From Agarophyton chilense (taxonomy: Eukaryota; Rhodophyta; Florideophyceae; Gracilariales; Gracilariaceae), in contig JARGXX010000021.1 in the NCBI GenBank assembly GCA_030374765.1, positions 434,001 to 498,000 on the forward strand: a stretch of DNA of 64,000 bases, read 5' to 3'. This document shows, piece after piece, positions 1 to 10,507 of the stretch; position 1 is the stretch's first letter, and each line of letters starts with the position of its first letter. The notes beneath the pieces were generated by a model, which did not search any database, was not told the origin of the DNA, and saw only the letters and a program-made list of their open reading frames with translations. A program made the position numbers and the translations under genes.

Positions 1-555
1 AGGAAAACGGGGGCGAAAACCTATACAAGGGCGAGACTACGACAAGTGTCGGCGATTAAATATGAACCTACGGTGGTTGTAGCACTCTAGTTGACAGAGG
101 GGTGGATGAATTAACGGGCAACGGGGGCTCACCCAGTATGCCGTGAAGACGCGCCAAAGGCGAAAAGTTCAGAGCCAAGACTCCCTCATTGGGATCCCCT
201 CAGAGGGTGTTTACTGGGGAGCAGTGCTCAACCTCCTAAGTAGTGTGGCGTGCAGCCCCTGACAGTGGGCGCGCGCCCGAAAAATAGACACTACATAGCG
301 ATAGCGTAGCTAAATAAATACTAAATAATACTAAATAATACTAACCATTAGGTAGAATCCGGGCCACGTGTTGCACGCCTCGCACTCGAGCGTCGGCATC
401 CGTGCAGGCCACGTGTTCCACCAGTGTGCACTTCCGGTCATAACCGGCCGTCAGCACGCAATAGCGGTATAGTTTGTCATAGCCCAAGCTAGTCCTCAAG
501 CGAGCGAACTCTCTAAGTCCTGCAAAGAATCCCCCTTGAAGGGCATTGTCCTTCA
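1..555 (-). repeat. 3' LTR of element A (partial, inner end)
   Basis: Positions 24-555 match 20993-21517 closely, ending in the LTR terminus TTGTCCTTCA at 546-555. Relative to the other LTR, about 920 bases (from about 20073 to 20993) are missing here, and the junction lies at a short shared ATACA motif. The region includes a short A/T-rich tandem stretch near 310-345. The left end of the LTR lies outside the window, so the element's target duplication cannot be read. Confidence 0.85.
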
Positions 556-568
556 TATCCCCCTCCTT
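556..568 (-). other. Polypurine tract of element A
   Basis: Read on the minus strand this is AAGGAGGGGGATA, immediately before the 3' LTR. This is the usual position and composition of the plus-strand DNA priming site of an LTR retroelement. Confidence 0.75.
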
Positions 569-590
569 AGGTGACGAACAAGCCGTCGAC

Positions 591-2459
591 ATGTCGGGGA
601 GGCAACGGTCCAACTGGCATAAAAGCGAGCCGCGTAACGCGTCTAGCGACCACTCGACTGTCGAAGGCAGAGCTGCACAACCGAACGACAAACGCACCAA
701 CTCGGTAACCTCTCCTCGAACTTCAAGCGCTCTTTCGCATTGTACGCCAACTTCCTGCGACCACATCCCGATACCCGGGCGAACAGTACTCCCGATTAAC
801 GGTGGCAACAATCCCCGCCGGGGTTACTTCTCGGGTTTCCATTCGGCTCCCCTTCCGCAGGGGAGTGCCTTGTCAACCGCGCCGAGCCGATCCCGGGGTC
901 CCGTTGAAGCTTTAAGCCACATTACTCCTGCAGAGGATACCTGGCCCAGTTACGACGAACTCGTCGGGTTAAACCCGCGTCAACATGCGGCGATTCTACG
1001 GAGAGCTCCATGGTTCCATCCGACAGCGTTCTTCGACGAAGAACTCGTGGCGTCGTATTCTGATGGCAATGCGCGTCTCCCGGGCGAGCTGCCGGCTTTG
1101 ATCACCACTTCGTGGGACTGGCGACGCCGTGTGGCGGTTCCCATTCACGCGATTCTGCGGCGAAGGCGCGAGTCGGCGGAAGAGGCGCATTGTATATTCG
1201 TCTGCATCCGTTACTCACGGATCAGCCGGGCGAACTTCCAATACCGCATCCCCGACGAATTCGGCTTCGACCTACGGATGTACCGGACGCAGGGTGAGAT
1301 CGGCTATTGTGACCGCCTTGTAGCGTTGGAAACTTACGCATGGTGCGATCAACCGCGAGCGCGTCAAGAAGCGATCTGCTGGGTTCGTCCGATCATTCGT
1401 ACCGAGTTCCGTCATCTTCGCCGTGAGTTCCGATATCGGTCGTTACAGAACTTCACCCGCGAGGAGCGTTGGGGCAGATCCTGCTTTGGGTTCCATGTCC
1501 CTTATCAGAACATAGAGATAAACCGGATTATTCCCTTCTATCAGTTCGGGCGATACGTTCCCCTGCCTGAGTGGTGGTCCTCCGTCGAGGTGTGCCGGGG
1601 ATGTTATGCGGAGCTGCCTCCAGTCGTCTCCTATCTGGGCTCGTACCTCATCGAGGATCCGCACTCCTGCTTATAGTCCGTGGTCCTAACCGAATGGGCA
1701 GTCCGCGCCGCGGCGCACATCTTGTGGGAAGCCTACGACCAGTATCGACTGTGGTACCTTCCTCCGCGTTTGCGTGGTTACTTCCGGCAGCTGGACCTTC
1801 AATTTCCTCTTAGAGGTGTCAATAACGCTGATGAAGCTCAGGAGCTCATCGACATCATTGGGCGTGTCGACTGGGCTGTTGTGCCTGTCCGGCAGAGCGG
1901 CCGTGGTCAAGAAGCCGGTGCGGCTGATCGGTCTCCGGGGCGTCGCACGTCGTTGGCGGGAGATTTCATCTTCTTTAACCCATGGGAGCAGCATGAGATC
2001 TCCAAGGCGGAGGCGTTGGCACTCCGGATGGCTCCGCGAGGCATACCATACGGGCACCCCGTGGGGTTTGTCAACTCGAATGACTTCTACTACGCCTATG
2101 GCGGTGATGATCTCCCGGAGAAGGAGGGCGAATACCATGGCGACGAGGTCATGGGAGACGTTAAAGATCCCGATGGTGCCGATACTACGGCGCAGCCGGC
2201 GCACAGAGCGACTCACGCAGGTGCGGTCATCGATCCAGTGGCGGCGGCGTTGCCGGACGAACCGGAAGTTATCCAGGTTCCCATACGCCCAGAGGCGGTC
2301 GTGATCTCCCAGTTCCTTCGGGGTGTTGGACTGAACGCACAAGCGGCGAGCGGCGACATCGGTGCAATGAGAGACGCCCCCGTGACACGCCTGACCGGCG
2401 GATGTAACTCCGCTAGCGATTCGGTTGGCGCGCACGGCAATCCGGGTTCTTCCAACTAA
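591..2459 (+). pseudogene. Antisense accessory ORF of element A, one in-frame TAG
   Basis: A plus-strand frame of about 620 codons starting at ATG 591 and broken once, by TAG at 1674-1676. It lies between the 3' LTR and the chromodomain, opposite to gag-pol. The protein aligns with the antisense frame of element B: shared blocks include VPYQ..EI, FGRY, ELPP..SY, then LW.AYD..R.WY (about residues 375-392) and an SPGR...AGDF block (about 445-455). The TAG falls where B has a Trp codon, so a single TGG-to-TAG change would explain it. The N-terminus is Ser/Pro/Arg-rich and the C-terminus is Asp/Ala-rich. I see no signal peptide, membrane segment or known catalytic motif, so function is unknown. 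The minus strand is also open in parts of the region, but the conserved Trp, Tyr and Asp positions favour the plus strand. Confidence 0.7.
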
Positions 2460-2540
2460 TCCCTTCTGATCTTGGTTAGTATATCCCACTGTGCAGTAGT
2501 GAGTGCAGCAACTTCGAAAAAAGTAAACTGCTTCCGCCTA

Positions 2541-2665
2541 TGACGTATTTGTTTTCTTTCTTCTCTTCCACTTCTTTTGAGTGTCCTGCTCCAGGTCGTC
2601 TGTGCATCTTCTCCTTCTTCCAAGGGTCCTTATCCAGATCTTCTGTTCCTTTATCCCCATCGGGT
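2541..2665. repeat. Pyrimidine-rich spacer between convergent frames of A
   Basis: A CT-rich stretch on the plus strand, with many TTCTTC-type runs, lies between the 3' end of the antisense frame and the 3' end of the chromodomain frame. Element B has a comparable tract in the same place (12443-12582). Confidence 0.5.
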
Positions 2666-3106
2666 GTCTTCTTCTCCCACTTGGGCTCGGTTTATGGTAG
2701 CCGGCAAAGCCGTGATAGTACGACGATGATACTGTACCACCTTTGACCGAGGTAGGTGCTCTGTCGGTTCGTCTGAATACCATTCGGGACCGTACCCGTA
2801 CCAACGGACCAAGTATTGGAGATACCCCTTTTGGTGATAGGAGTGCTCCAAAATGCGTCCGACCACGAACTCTTGTCGGTACACTTCCCGGCCATCCCGT
2901 ATGACAGTGTCGCTATTTACGGGTGGTACCCGTCCTGAGCCAGGGGGTACCGAAGTGATCACTCGTTGGGCGGCTTCATTCCGGTCGGACCGTGTAGCGC
3001 GCAAGGCAGTCCTCGGCTGAGTAGAATGTCGACCCGACTTCGGCGGTTCATCTTTTCCAAGTGCCTGGTTTGCTTCGGCGTTTTCAACTCCGGTTGGAGG
3101 GCCCAC
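2651..3106 (-). CDS. Chromodomain frame of element A
   Basis: The C-terminal half of this 151-residue frame contains a chromodomain-like block at about residues 75-125 (FVVGRILEH, then YLVRWYGYGPEW, then a basic helix with VVQYHRR). Chromovirus integrases carry such a module after the catalytic core, and in characterised elements it directs insertion toward modified chromatin. Here it is in a frame separate from the integrase, which ends with a stop at 3389. The frame stays open upstream to about 3226 without an ATG, so the true start is unclear and a frameshift from integrase is possible. Confidence 0.7.
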   Translation of the reverse strand: MGPPTGVENAEANQALGKDEPPKSGRHSTQPRTALRATRSDRNEAAQRVITSVPPGSGRVPPVNSDTVIRDGREVYRQEFVVGRILEHSYHQKGYLQYLVRWYGYGPEWYSDEPTEHLPRSKVVQYHRRTITALPATINRAQVGEEDTRWG

Positions 3107-3388
3107 AGCGGCGGGGAACCCGGGTGGTCGTTCCGCTAATCGGCGTGGTGAAGCTCGCTTCGGCGGTGAGATTCGCTGGGGCGGTGGCGCATTTTCGCAC
3201 CTCTCTGTCCCACGGAGAGATTCCGTCTAGTCACGTGAGCGTTCCAATGGCTGGCTGTCCGGCGTCGGCGCCGTGGATGTATCCGCCTCCCTATGCGGGG
3301 TACCTGGTGGTGCGTCTTCCACTCGTACTGTATCAGGCTGCGGTGCGTCGAGCGCATTTGCATTCCGTGTTGCACGTGTGGTGACACC

Positions 3389-4618
3389 TCAGCGAGTGTT
3401 GGTCACGTTATCCGCAGTTGCGATCTGAGGCTTGGATAGAGACTGCGTCGAATCGTGCAGGACGTCGGTATCAGGCACCCCTGATGGGCGAAGAATGACA
3501 CGCGACGGTGCAGCGTTTCCAGCGACGGCATCGACCGGATTACGAGGCCTGTCGGGCGCCTCCCCCTCCTCAGACGATGCACCGGGGTTGGTGTCCGTTG
3601 GGTGGACTGTGGAGGAGCGACGAATGCGCGACACGATTCCTTGCGGGTTGAGCGCCGCGGGTAGCGGAAGGTCAGACAAACCCCGAGATGGGTGTGGTAA
3701 CGCGTAGGGACGCGGATGGACATGGGGTAAGTGGGTCGACGTATCCGTTTTAACGGGAGCATTCACGCCAGTAGGTTGGGATGTTAACGGCGGAGGAGCC
3801 GATACCACGCGATCGCGGGAGATTTGTTCGTGATTACCAGCGAGGTCAACAACGACAGTGTCGGAAGCCACCGGAATAACCCGAAAGGGGCCGTCGGCAA
3901 CGGGTGACAGCTTGTGGCGTTTCTCCTTCTCTGGGTTCCAATACTCCTTGCAGATGAATACATTACCGTCAGGGGCGAGACGTGGCGGCGAGCGAGGGGC
4001 TTTGGTGTCAAAGCTACGCTTGTAAGCGGCCTGGGCTCGGCCCATTGAACGCCGTGCGGAGGGAACGAGCTTCGTGAGCCAAGTTTTCCACGCTTCGCGG
4101 TAAGCAGTCGGTGACGGAAAGGTATCCAGTGTGTGCTGTGGTTCCAGCGCCACGGGCGGTGGGGTACGGGACAGTACTAGCTCGAAGGGCGTTACTCCAG
4201 TTGTCCTGCGCAACTGCGTATTATACGCAAAGGTGAGCGCATCAGTGAACAAGTCCCAATCTTTGGGGTGGTCTGCAACGTATGAACGGAGTGTCGCAAG
4301 TAATGTCCAGTTGAACCATTCGGCCTGTCCATTAGTTTGGGGGTGGTAAGTGGTCGTGAACAGGTTCTTTATGTCCAAGATGCGACACACATCCTCGAAG
4401 AAACGAGAGGCGAACTGTCTCCCATTATCGGAGAGGAGGTTGACCGGTGGGCCGTAGACGAAGACCCAGTGTAGGACGAAGGCTTGAGCCACGCTCATAG
4501 CGGAGATCTTCCGTAACGGTACGGTCCGGACCAGCTTGGAAAAGCGATCCGTAATTACGAGTAAAAACTTGTAATTCCGCTTAGTGGTAAGGAAGGGACC
4601 GAGTATATCGATGGCCAC
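3389..4618 (-). pseudogene. Integrase catalytic core and C-terminal region of element A
   Basis: The 409-residue frame starts at the first catalytic Asp region (AIDILGPF), continues with ITDRFSKL, the second Asp in LLSDNGRQF and the Glu in NGQAEWFN, so the D,D-35-E triad is present. After about residue 190 come the C-terminal linker and a Pro/Ser-rich tail. An in-frame TAG at about 4622 separates it from the HHCC zinc module upstream. In an intact copy the enzyme would join retroelement DNA to the chromosome. The stop marks it as a relic. Confidence 0.85.
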
Positions 4619-4624
4619 AAACTC

Positions 4625-5674
4625 CTATGGAGCGCGAGCTGGAAACAGCTTCAACTTCGTCGCGTGACGGCGGAGCTTGACACGGTTCCGAGCGCAATCG
4701 GTACAAAACCGCACCGTTGCATAGCAGTCTACTGCCATGGCAGGCCAGTAGAAGTTACGGCGTAGGGTGAGGTAAAGTTTCCGTCCCCCAACGTGGCCAC
4801 TCAGTTTGGAGTAGTGCGACAACCGCAAGACTCTCGACTGGAGGTTATGGTGTACCACGATTTGTGGGTGCAATGCGACGGTCCGTACAAGGTATCCGGC
4901 GTCATTCACCTGAAAGGGGAGAGTATCTCCTCCATTGAGGTGAGCGCGGACCTTTGCGCAGAACGGGTCAGCGAATTGCTCCCATATCATCTCCTCTGGA
5001 GTAATCCGGACGAAGTTCTCTGGTAAGGGTTTCTCGGAATCTTCCGAGAGAAGAAAGTCGTCCAATTCGGAACCGGAATCTGAAGAGTCCGTGTCTCGTT
5101 CCTCGTTCTCGATGGTAGCGCCGTCGCCATTTACTGCAAAGCAGGGTATTTCATCGTCTTTGAAGGGTAGTGCTTCGCCAGTAGTGACCAGGCGGGAGAG
5201 AGCATCGGCTTGGGTGTTGCACGATCCTTTTCGGTACTTCACGTCAAAGTCAAATTCCGCTAGACGGAGACGCCAACGCATCAAGCGGCCTGAAGGCTCC
5301 GAGATGGAGAGTAGCCATCGAAGTGATGCGTGGTTCGTAAAAACGGTGAAATGATTAACAATGAGATAGGGGCGCAACTTTTGTAATGCTCACACCACTG
5401 CAAGGCATTACTTCTCCGAGACGGAGTAATTCTTCTCGTGGACGTTGAGCGATCGGGACCAGTACCCTACGGGGCGTCTTTCCCCATTGGGTGCAGTTTG
5501 AAACAGTGCACAACCTACTTGGTAGTCGCTGGCGTCCGTATCTACGGTGAAGGGCCTTCCAGGCTTGGGCAACGAGAGGATCGGGGCGGAGACGACAGAA
5601 TCCTTAAGAGAGTTGAAAGGTTCCATTTGAACGGGGGTTAAGGGGTCCAGTTCTGGTGGTTGGCCTTTCTGCAA
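4625..5674 (-). pseudogene. RNase H and integrase zinc module of element A
   Basis: Two frames, 5674-5408 and 5377-4625, together cover the RNase H domain and integrase N-terminus. Visible motifs are TVDTDASDYQVG and VGYWSRSLN in the first part, and TNHASLRW, RRLRLAEFDFDVKYRKG and ADALSR in the second. The HHCC integrase finger follows (HYSKLSGH ... CTDCARNR). The gap between the two parts carries stops in the frame where KECLAVVWAL would be expected, and the second part ends in TAG at 4625. The sequence is otherwise typical of Ty3/gypsy pol. Confidence 0.8.
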
Positions 5675-5722
5675 AAGCGCGTTTAACGGTGGAGCCTTGT
5701 CCGCAAAGTGCGGGATGAATTG

Positions 5723-7423
5723 TCAGTGGATGTTTGCGAGTCCCAGAAAGGAACGAAGCTCGGTTTGCGTCCGCAGTTCTTTAGCATCTTTGAGTGACTT
5801 AACACGATTCTCATCGATTGTGACACGTCCTGGACGGATAACATGGCCGAGATACTTCACGGTGTCCGTGAAGAAGTCACATTTCTTCAACTTAGGAGTG
5901 ACACCCGCATCTCGAAGCCTGGTCATTATATCCCTCACATGAGTGAGAAGTTTGTCCAGATTATCTGAGAAGACGATTATGTCATCCAGGTAGACCAGGA
6001 AGGTACGCCATTTGAAGCGGGCCAATAGGATGTCAATGGCTCGCTGGAATGTAGCGGGGGCGTTGGTAAGACCAAAAGGCATCCGTTTGAAACGGTAGAG
6101 ACCGGAGTGACACGCAAAAGCGGTTTTATCCTGGTCTTGCTTCCTTACAGGAACTTGCCAGTATCCCAAATTGGCGTCCAGGGTTGTAAAGACGGTGGCG
6201 GTGCCCAGCGAGTCAATGTACTTGTACCTTCTTAGGATTGGATACACGTCCTTGATGGTGACGGCATTCAAACAACGGTAGTCGACGCAAAACCTCCAGG
6301 AACCATCCTGCTTTGGAGCCAGTACTATTGGAGAAGCCCACGGCGACTGAGCCGGTTCATTGACTCCTGCTCGAAGCATTTTATCCACTTGTGCCTTTCT
6401 CTCCGCGCGTGCGGCGGGTCCAGCACGGTATGGGTGCTGAGAGATGGGTCCGGTGTCCGTTAGCAAATCAATACGGTGTTCCGTAGTGGCAATCTCACCA
6501 AGGGAGCCGTCCCACATAGTGGTGAAGTCCCTTAAAAGTTCTCGCAATTGATGGCGGTATGATTCCGGGAAGTGGCTGAGATCCAGGTCCTCGAGTTCTT
6601 GGACTGGATCGGGGCGGTCACCACTCGTTGGAATGGGCTGCGTCCCTGATGTTGCAGGTTGAACCCCGGGTACCGGCGATGAAACGCGTTCAGGGCTGTC
6701 ACCCTCCTTAGAGTGAACGAGTCCGAGAACGTCAGCTGCGGTCAGCTTTGTCGGCACCATAGCAATGGGGTGCGGCATGACGGACCCTATCACTTGGATC
6801 TTCACCAGATACTGGGGTACAGTCCCTAGATTGGCGATCAGCACCTGGAACGGTTGGTTTGGCTCCACATGGACGATTCCATTCGCAATTGCGAGGCTGT
6901 GACTGTCATACAGTGACGACAATGGTTGCAAGACCCGGAGTCCGTGTTGACGGGAGGTTACTTTTACCATTATTTGGGACTCATGCGGGACGCACAACGA
7001 CGCTGCGACGCGGAGCTTACTAGATTCACGGTTATCCGGTCCAGGTTCCTGTGCTGCCGGTAGCGGGACATGCTTCTTCGTGGCACGCCTAAGCGGACGA
7101 CGAACGATCAGAGTGGACGATCCATCCTCCATCTCGACACGCCGTTGGAGGGGGAAGATCGCTTCGACGAAGCGGTCGCAAAAGTCGCAACCCAAAATGA
7201 CTGGGGCGGCTAATTTCCGACATACGACGAAGTCGAGTTTCACCACGCTAGCGCCAACGCGGACTACCAGTCCTATGAACCCCACCATATCCACCGGTTT
7301 GTTGTTCGCGTCAGCGACCTCTGGGACGTGGTCGCGGCGGATCCTAGAATGCAAAACAGGCGGTAACACTTCCTCCAGGACAAAGTTCGGACCGGCCCGG
7401 TGTCTAAGACGGTAAGGTGTCAC
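5723..7423 (-). pseudogene. Protease and reverse transcriptase of element A
   Basis: Frame of 566 residues. The protease flap and core are visible (AGPNFV, VILGCDFCDRFVEA), but the DTG active site lies in another frame: LTVLDTG is readable just upstream and a single-base loss in the G run near 7397 separates it from AGPNF. A linker follows, then the reverse transcriptase from about residue 320, with VDYRCLNAVT, TLDANLGYWQVPV, FKRMPFGLTNAPATFQ and the catalytic YLDD near 5980. The frame ends inside the thumb/connection region (LRSFLGLANIH). Confidence 0.85.
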
Positions 7424-7688
7424 ACCATAAACTGGGGTGAAAGGCCAAGGTCAGCATAGACCTTGTAGTTTCTCTTGGACATCACCAGAACTATATCCGG
7501 GAACCGGTTATGGAAGACACGTTTCCACGGACGACGCTGAACACTAAAATGCTCCGAGTTCACGTCATTGACGGCCTCTTTCCTTGAAAGGATTTTGACC
7601 GGGGAGCGAGACTTGGACGCCTCGGGCGCCGTCGACCTCTACTCTGAGGGCGCCTCTCCTTGAGAAGAGACTCCCACATTTAGTTTTT

Positions 7689-9740
7689 CTAGGCCTGCTC
7701 CGCGGGAAGCGGCTGCTCAGGACGTTGATCAGGCAACGCCAGGGCATCAGGTCCGGAAGGTACTGCAGAAGCGGTGGGGTGACCGACCACGTCGGTGACA
7801 CGGGAATTCGGTGCAGGTACGACCCGAGCTCGGGGAAGCGACACGTTACGTGGAACATCCGTTCGAGCACGGATATACGATGCAATCGGAACAGCTGCTT
7901 TGTCCTCCAGGGATAGGGTCTCGTTACTTGATTACGACTTGTGCCCATTCTCGAAGAGACAACACCCATTGTGGAGAAGTATGGCCTGGTTTGTAGCAGA
8001 GATGACAAATTAGACCAGAAGCCGGCGTTGGGTGGCGAGGCTCGGCGAACTTCACCGCGGGGCGGGTATCTCTCCAACCAGGACGCGAAAAGCGGACATT
8101 ACCACTCTCGTGAGGGACGCGTGGCGCACAGACGCGACCATCATCCGCATAGAGTAGCGTGTCGTCCCCAATCACGTATTGTGACTCGTCCAAGGTTGAG
8201 GGTAACTCCGTTGTCGGTATGGAATGAACGTCGCTATGGACTAGCTGCACGTTATCATAATCCCTTCGAGAGACCTGTTCGTCGATCATCGAAGCTGACG
8301 GGGTACCCGGTTGTAACATCAACGCTTTTGCGGACCTAGCCCCGGAGCCAGGAGTGCGTGCGCGCAGGGCTTCACCTTCTGCACGAGCGAACTGCACTAG
8401 TTCCAAATACGTGGCTTTAGGTCTATCTTCTCGAAGTCGAGCAACAAGAGTCCGGATCGCCGGGTCCGAACCATCGACAAACATGGTAAAGCGCTCTTCA
8501 GCGGGGTAAACATTGCCACAGCGGTGTAAGGCCTTGTTAAGGCGCGACGAATAATCGGTTTCCGACTCGCCTGAACGTTGGCGAGTGTCCTGCAGGGCTA
8601 CGATAGCCTGCTGAATGGCGGAATTAGTAGCATATGACCTCAGGAGGTATTGAACTGCTTCAGGCCAGCATGTGACCCCTCCTTCGGAGGCGCTTGATGA
8701 ACCTCTGACAGAGTGATACTGGTCTTCTGCAAGCCCACGTAAGAAGTACGGTAAGGCAAGGTAGGCCTGTCCCTCGTTCATTCCAAGGATGTCAGCTTCC
8801 GCGACAAAGCGTGCCAGGAATCCAACACCAATATTGGGTCTTCTCCAAAAAACAACTGGTTTCGTAGTGAGAGCTGCATTTGCTTAATGCAGTCCTTCAC
8901 TCTTCCCGTACCACGGGGTGTACGATCCAAAGAGGAGTCCTCCAAACGGTAGTATCGGTATGATAAGAGCTTCTTAAAGAGCGAATTGGTCGGTTTCAGC
9001 TCCTTCAAACCTGTGTGCTTCCTTCCTTTCGTGCGGGCGCGGATCACACCATGGGTGGCTGTTGACCGCTTAGAGCGTGAGGAACGCTCACGGCGAGCTA
9101 CTTCCACAGATGAAACAAAAGAGTCCGACTCCGAAGATGAAGAATCCGACGGTTCTGAATCCGTGTTTCTTCGCTTCCTTCGACCCTGGCGGTTCTCTTC
9201 CTTACTTCCCTTGTGGGATACTGTAATCTGCTCGGCCGGATCATTCCCCGACATCAGGGTTTGTTCCAACGTCTCGAGACGTCTTCGGACGCGCGATAAG
9301 TTGTCCGCGACGTCCTTGATAAGGGCCGAGGGTCCACCAAGGGACTCCAGAATCGAGTTCACGTCTGCACGGAGGACACGGAGGTCCTGAGAAAAATCCT
9401 GCGTAGCAGTGTCGTTTACCTTCTTGCGAGGGGAATAGAACTCCTCTGCAAGTATGACTTGAGCTTTTCGCATAGAGCGGAGTTACTCTTCCACAGCTGC
9501 AAAGCTGGTATGGAGAGTGACATCCCTAGTAGGGGAGAGCATCTGGGCGGCGGCAGACGCCGGTCCTGCTCCACTTGCTGGGGGTGTCGAATCAGGGACA
9601 GGAGGTCTCGAGGCTTTTCCACCTGGCACGCCAGTCGATCCACCGGTATGAGACCGTGAACGGACGGGGATACGGGATGGATGCGAGGGTTCCGGTGCAC
9701 CGGTTTGACTCCGCGTCCTCGGACGGTCTTTTGACGACAT
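7689..9740 (-). pseudogene. gag of element A
   Basis: Reads from ATG at 9740. An in-frame TAA (9483-9485) breaks the N-terminal segment from a coiled-coil and acidic Ser-rich segment (about 9473-8830). Near 8820 one T appears to be missing, shifting the capsid into another frame (8781-7924; FLARFVAEAD, then LLRSYAT, DYSSRLNKAL). The zinc knuckle reads C-x2-C-x4-H-x4-W: the last Cys has become Trp. Another shift near 7925 leads to a tail ending with LPAEQA at 7689. Gag would form the virus-like particle. The copy is dead, but every segment aligns with element B. Confidence 0.8.
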
Positions 9741-9811
9741 GAGATCAGAATCCGTTACACGTGAGTATCCAAACCCGATCGGCTAGTAGGGCAAAGAAAC
9801 TTCCTCAAAGA

Positions 9812-9816
9812 GGGCA
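9812..9816. other. Target-site duplication GGGCA, left copy (element B)
   Basis: GGGCA directly precedes the TGTAGTATTC terminus of element B and recurs at 19620-19624 directly after its other end. A five-base duplication is normal for gypsy integration. Confidence 0.9.
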
Positions 9817-10483
9817 TGTAGTATTCGCTCTAACGGAGAGAGCAGACACCTGCGACAGCGTTCGGACTGCCGATGGGTCGCTTGCGGCGAAAGAAAAGGG
9901 GTGGTAGAGCTACAAAACCAGCGAGCTGGAAGTGGGGTGTAAGGCCACTACTCGCCAGCGAGGGTGAACAGTCCAACTGTAAAACGTTGATGGAACGTAC
10001 GTACGAGACGGCTCGTGAAGTCGTTGGGGGCTGACTATCTATTATATCTGGTCCGGATCTCCGGTTAAGGAATCCTAAGCGAGGAACAGAATAGTCATGA
10101 TGCCCATGTTGTCTCCTTTACTTGGAGTCGGCGCTCACCTCTGGTACACTATATACTGTGTACCAGGGTGAGTGCCCAAATAAATATATAAATAATACCC
10201 AGTGGTCAGCCACTCAGCCAAACCACTGTATGGGTACGGTCCCTAATGGACGTCTAGCTACAAAGGGTAGTAAAACCAGCCCCGTGGATTGCCACTACAT
10301 GCGCCGTTGCAAGCCACTCCACTCGTGATACCACGTGTCCCACTAAGACATTCTGCCTCTCGGCATCCTACGCGGTGTGCCGTTTCATATCACAAGTTTA
10401 ATGACATTACTCACTTATGAGTTCCAACCGCGACTTCGCGAAAAACCAACATATCCGACTCCCCGACATAGTAGAATACTACA
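9817..10483 (-). repeat. 3' LTR of element B
   Basis: 667 bases with 10-base terminal inverted repeats TGTAGTATTC/GAATACTACA. Nearly identical to 18953-19619. It contains a TATA-centred palindrome (10141-10166) and an A/T-rich stretch at about 10178-10197. Confidence 0.95.
10141..10166. promoter_or_regulatory. TATA-centred palindrome in the B LTR
   Basis: CTGGTACAC, then TATATACT, then GTGTACCAG: nine-base perfect arms around TATATA. With a one-base bulge the symmetry extends outward through GCTCACC and GGTGAGTGC. The same palindrome is at 19277-19302 in the other LTR. Position and symmetry suggest a core promoter usable on both strands; this is inference. Confidence 0.45.
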
Positions 10484-10496
10484 TGCCCCCCTCGTT
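10484..10496 (-). other. Polypurine tract of element B
   Basis: On the minus strand this reads AACGAGGGGGGCA directly before the 3' LTR, the expected place of the plus-strand primer. Confidence 0.7.
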
Positions 10497-10507
10497 AAGC
10501 GCGAACC

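Noticed and set aside
1686-2489. Long minus-strand frame opposite the antisense gene of A (and 11435-12196 in B)
   Set aside because: The A and B versions do not share ordered motifs on this strand, while the plus strand does. They are shadows of the plus-strand frame.
7565-8077. Minus-strand 170-codon frame in element A
   Set aside because: It is an alternative frame of the gag tail; the homologous reading (LSLEDKAAVP, LPAEQA) is in another frame.
10141-10166. CRISPR or satellite interpretation of the repeated LTR palindrome
   Set aside because: Only two copies exist, each within an LTR; no spacers or array.
10122-10328. Identical 68-codon frames at 10122 and 19258
   Set aside because: They lie inside the two LTRs of B and are identical because the LTRs are; there is no sign of a protein.
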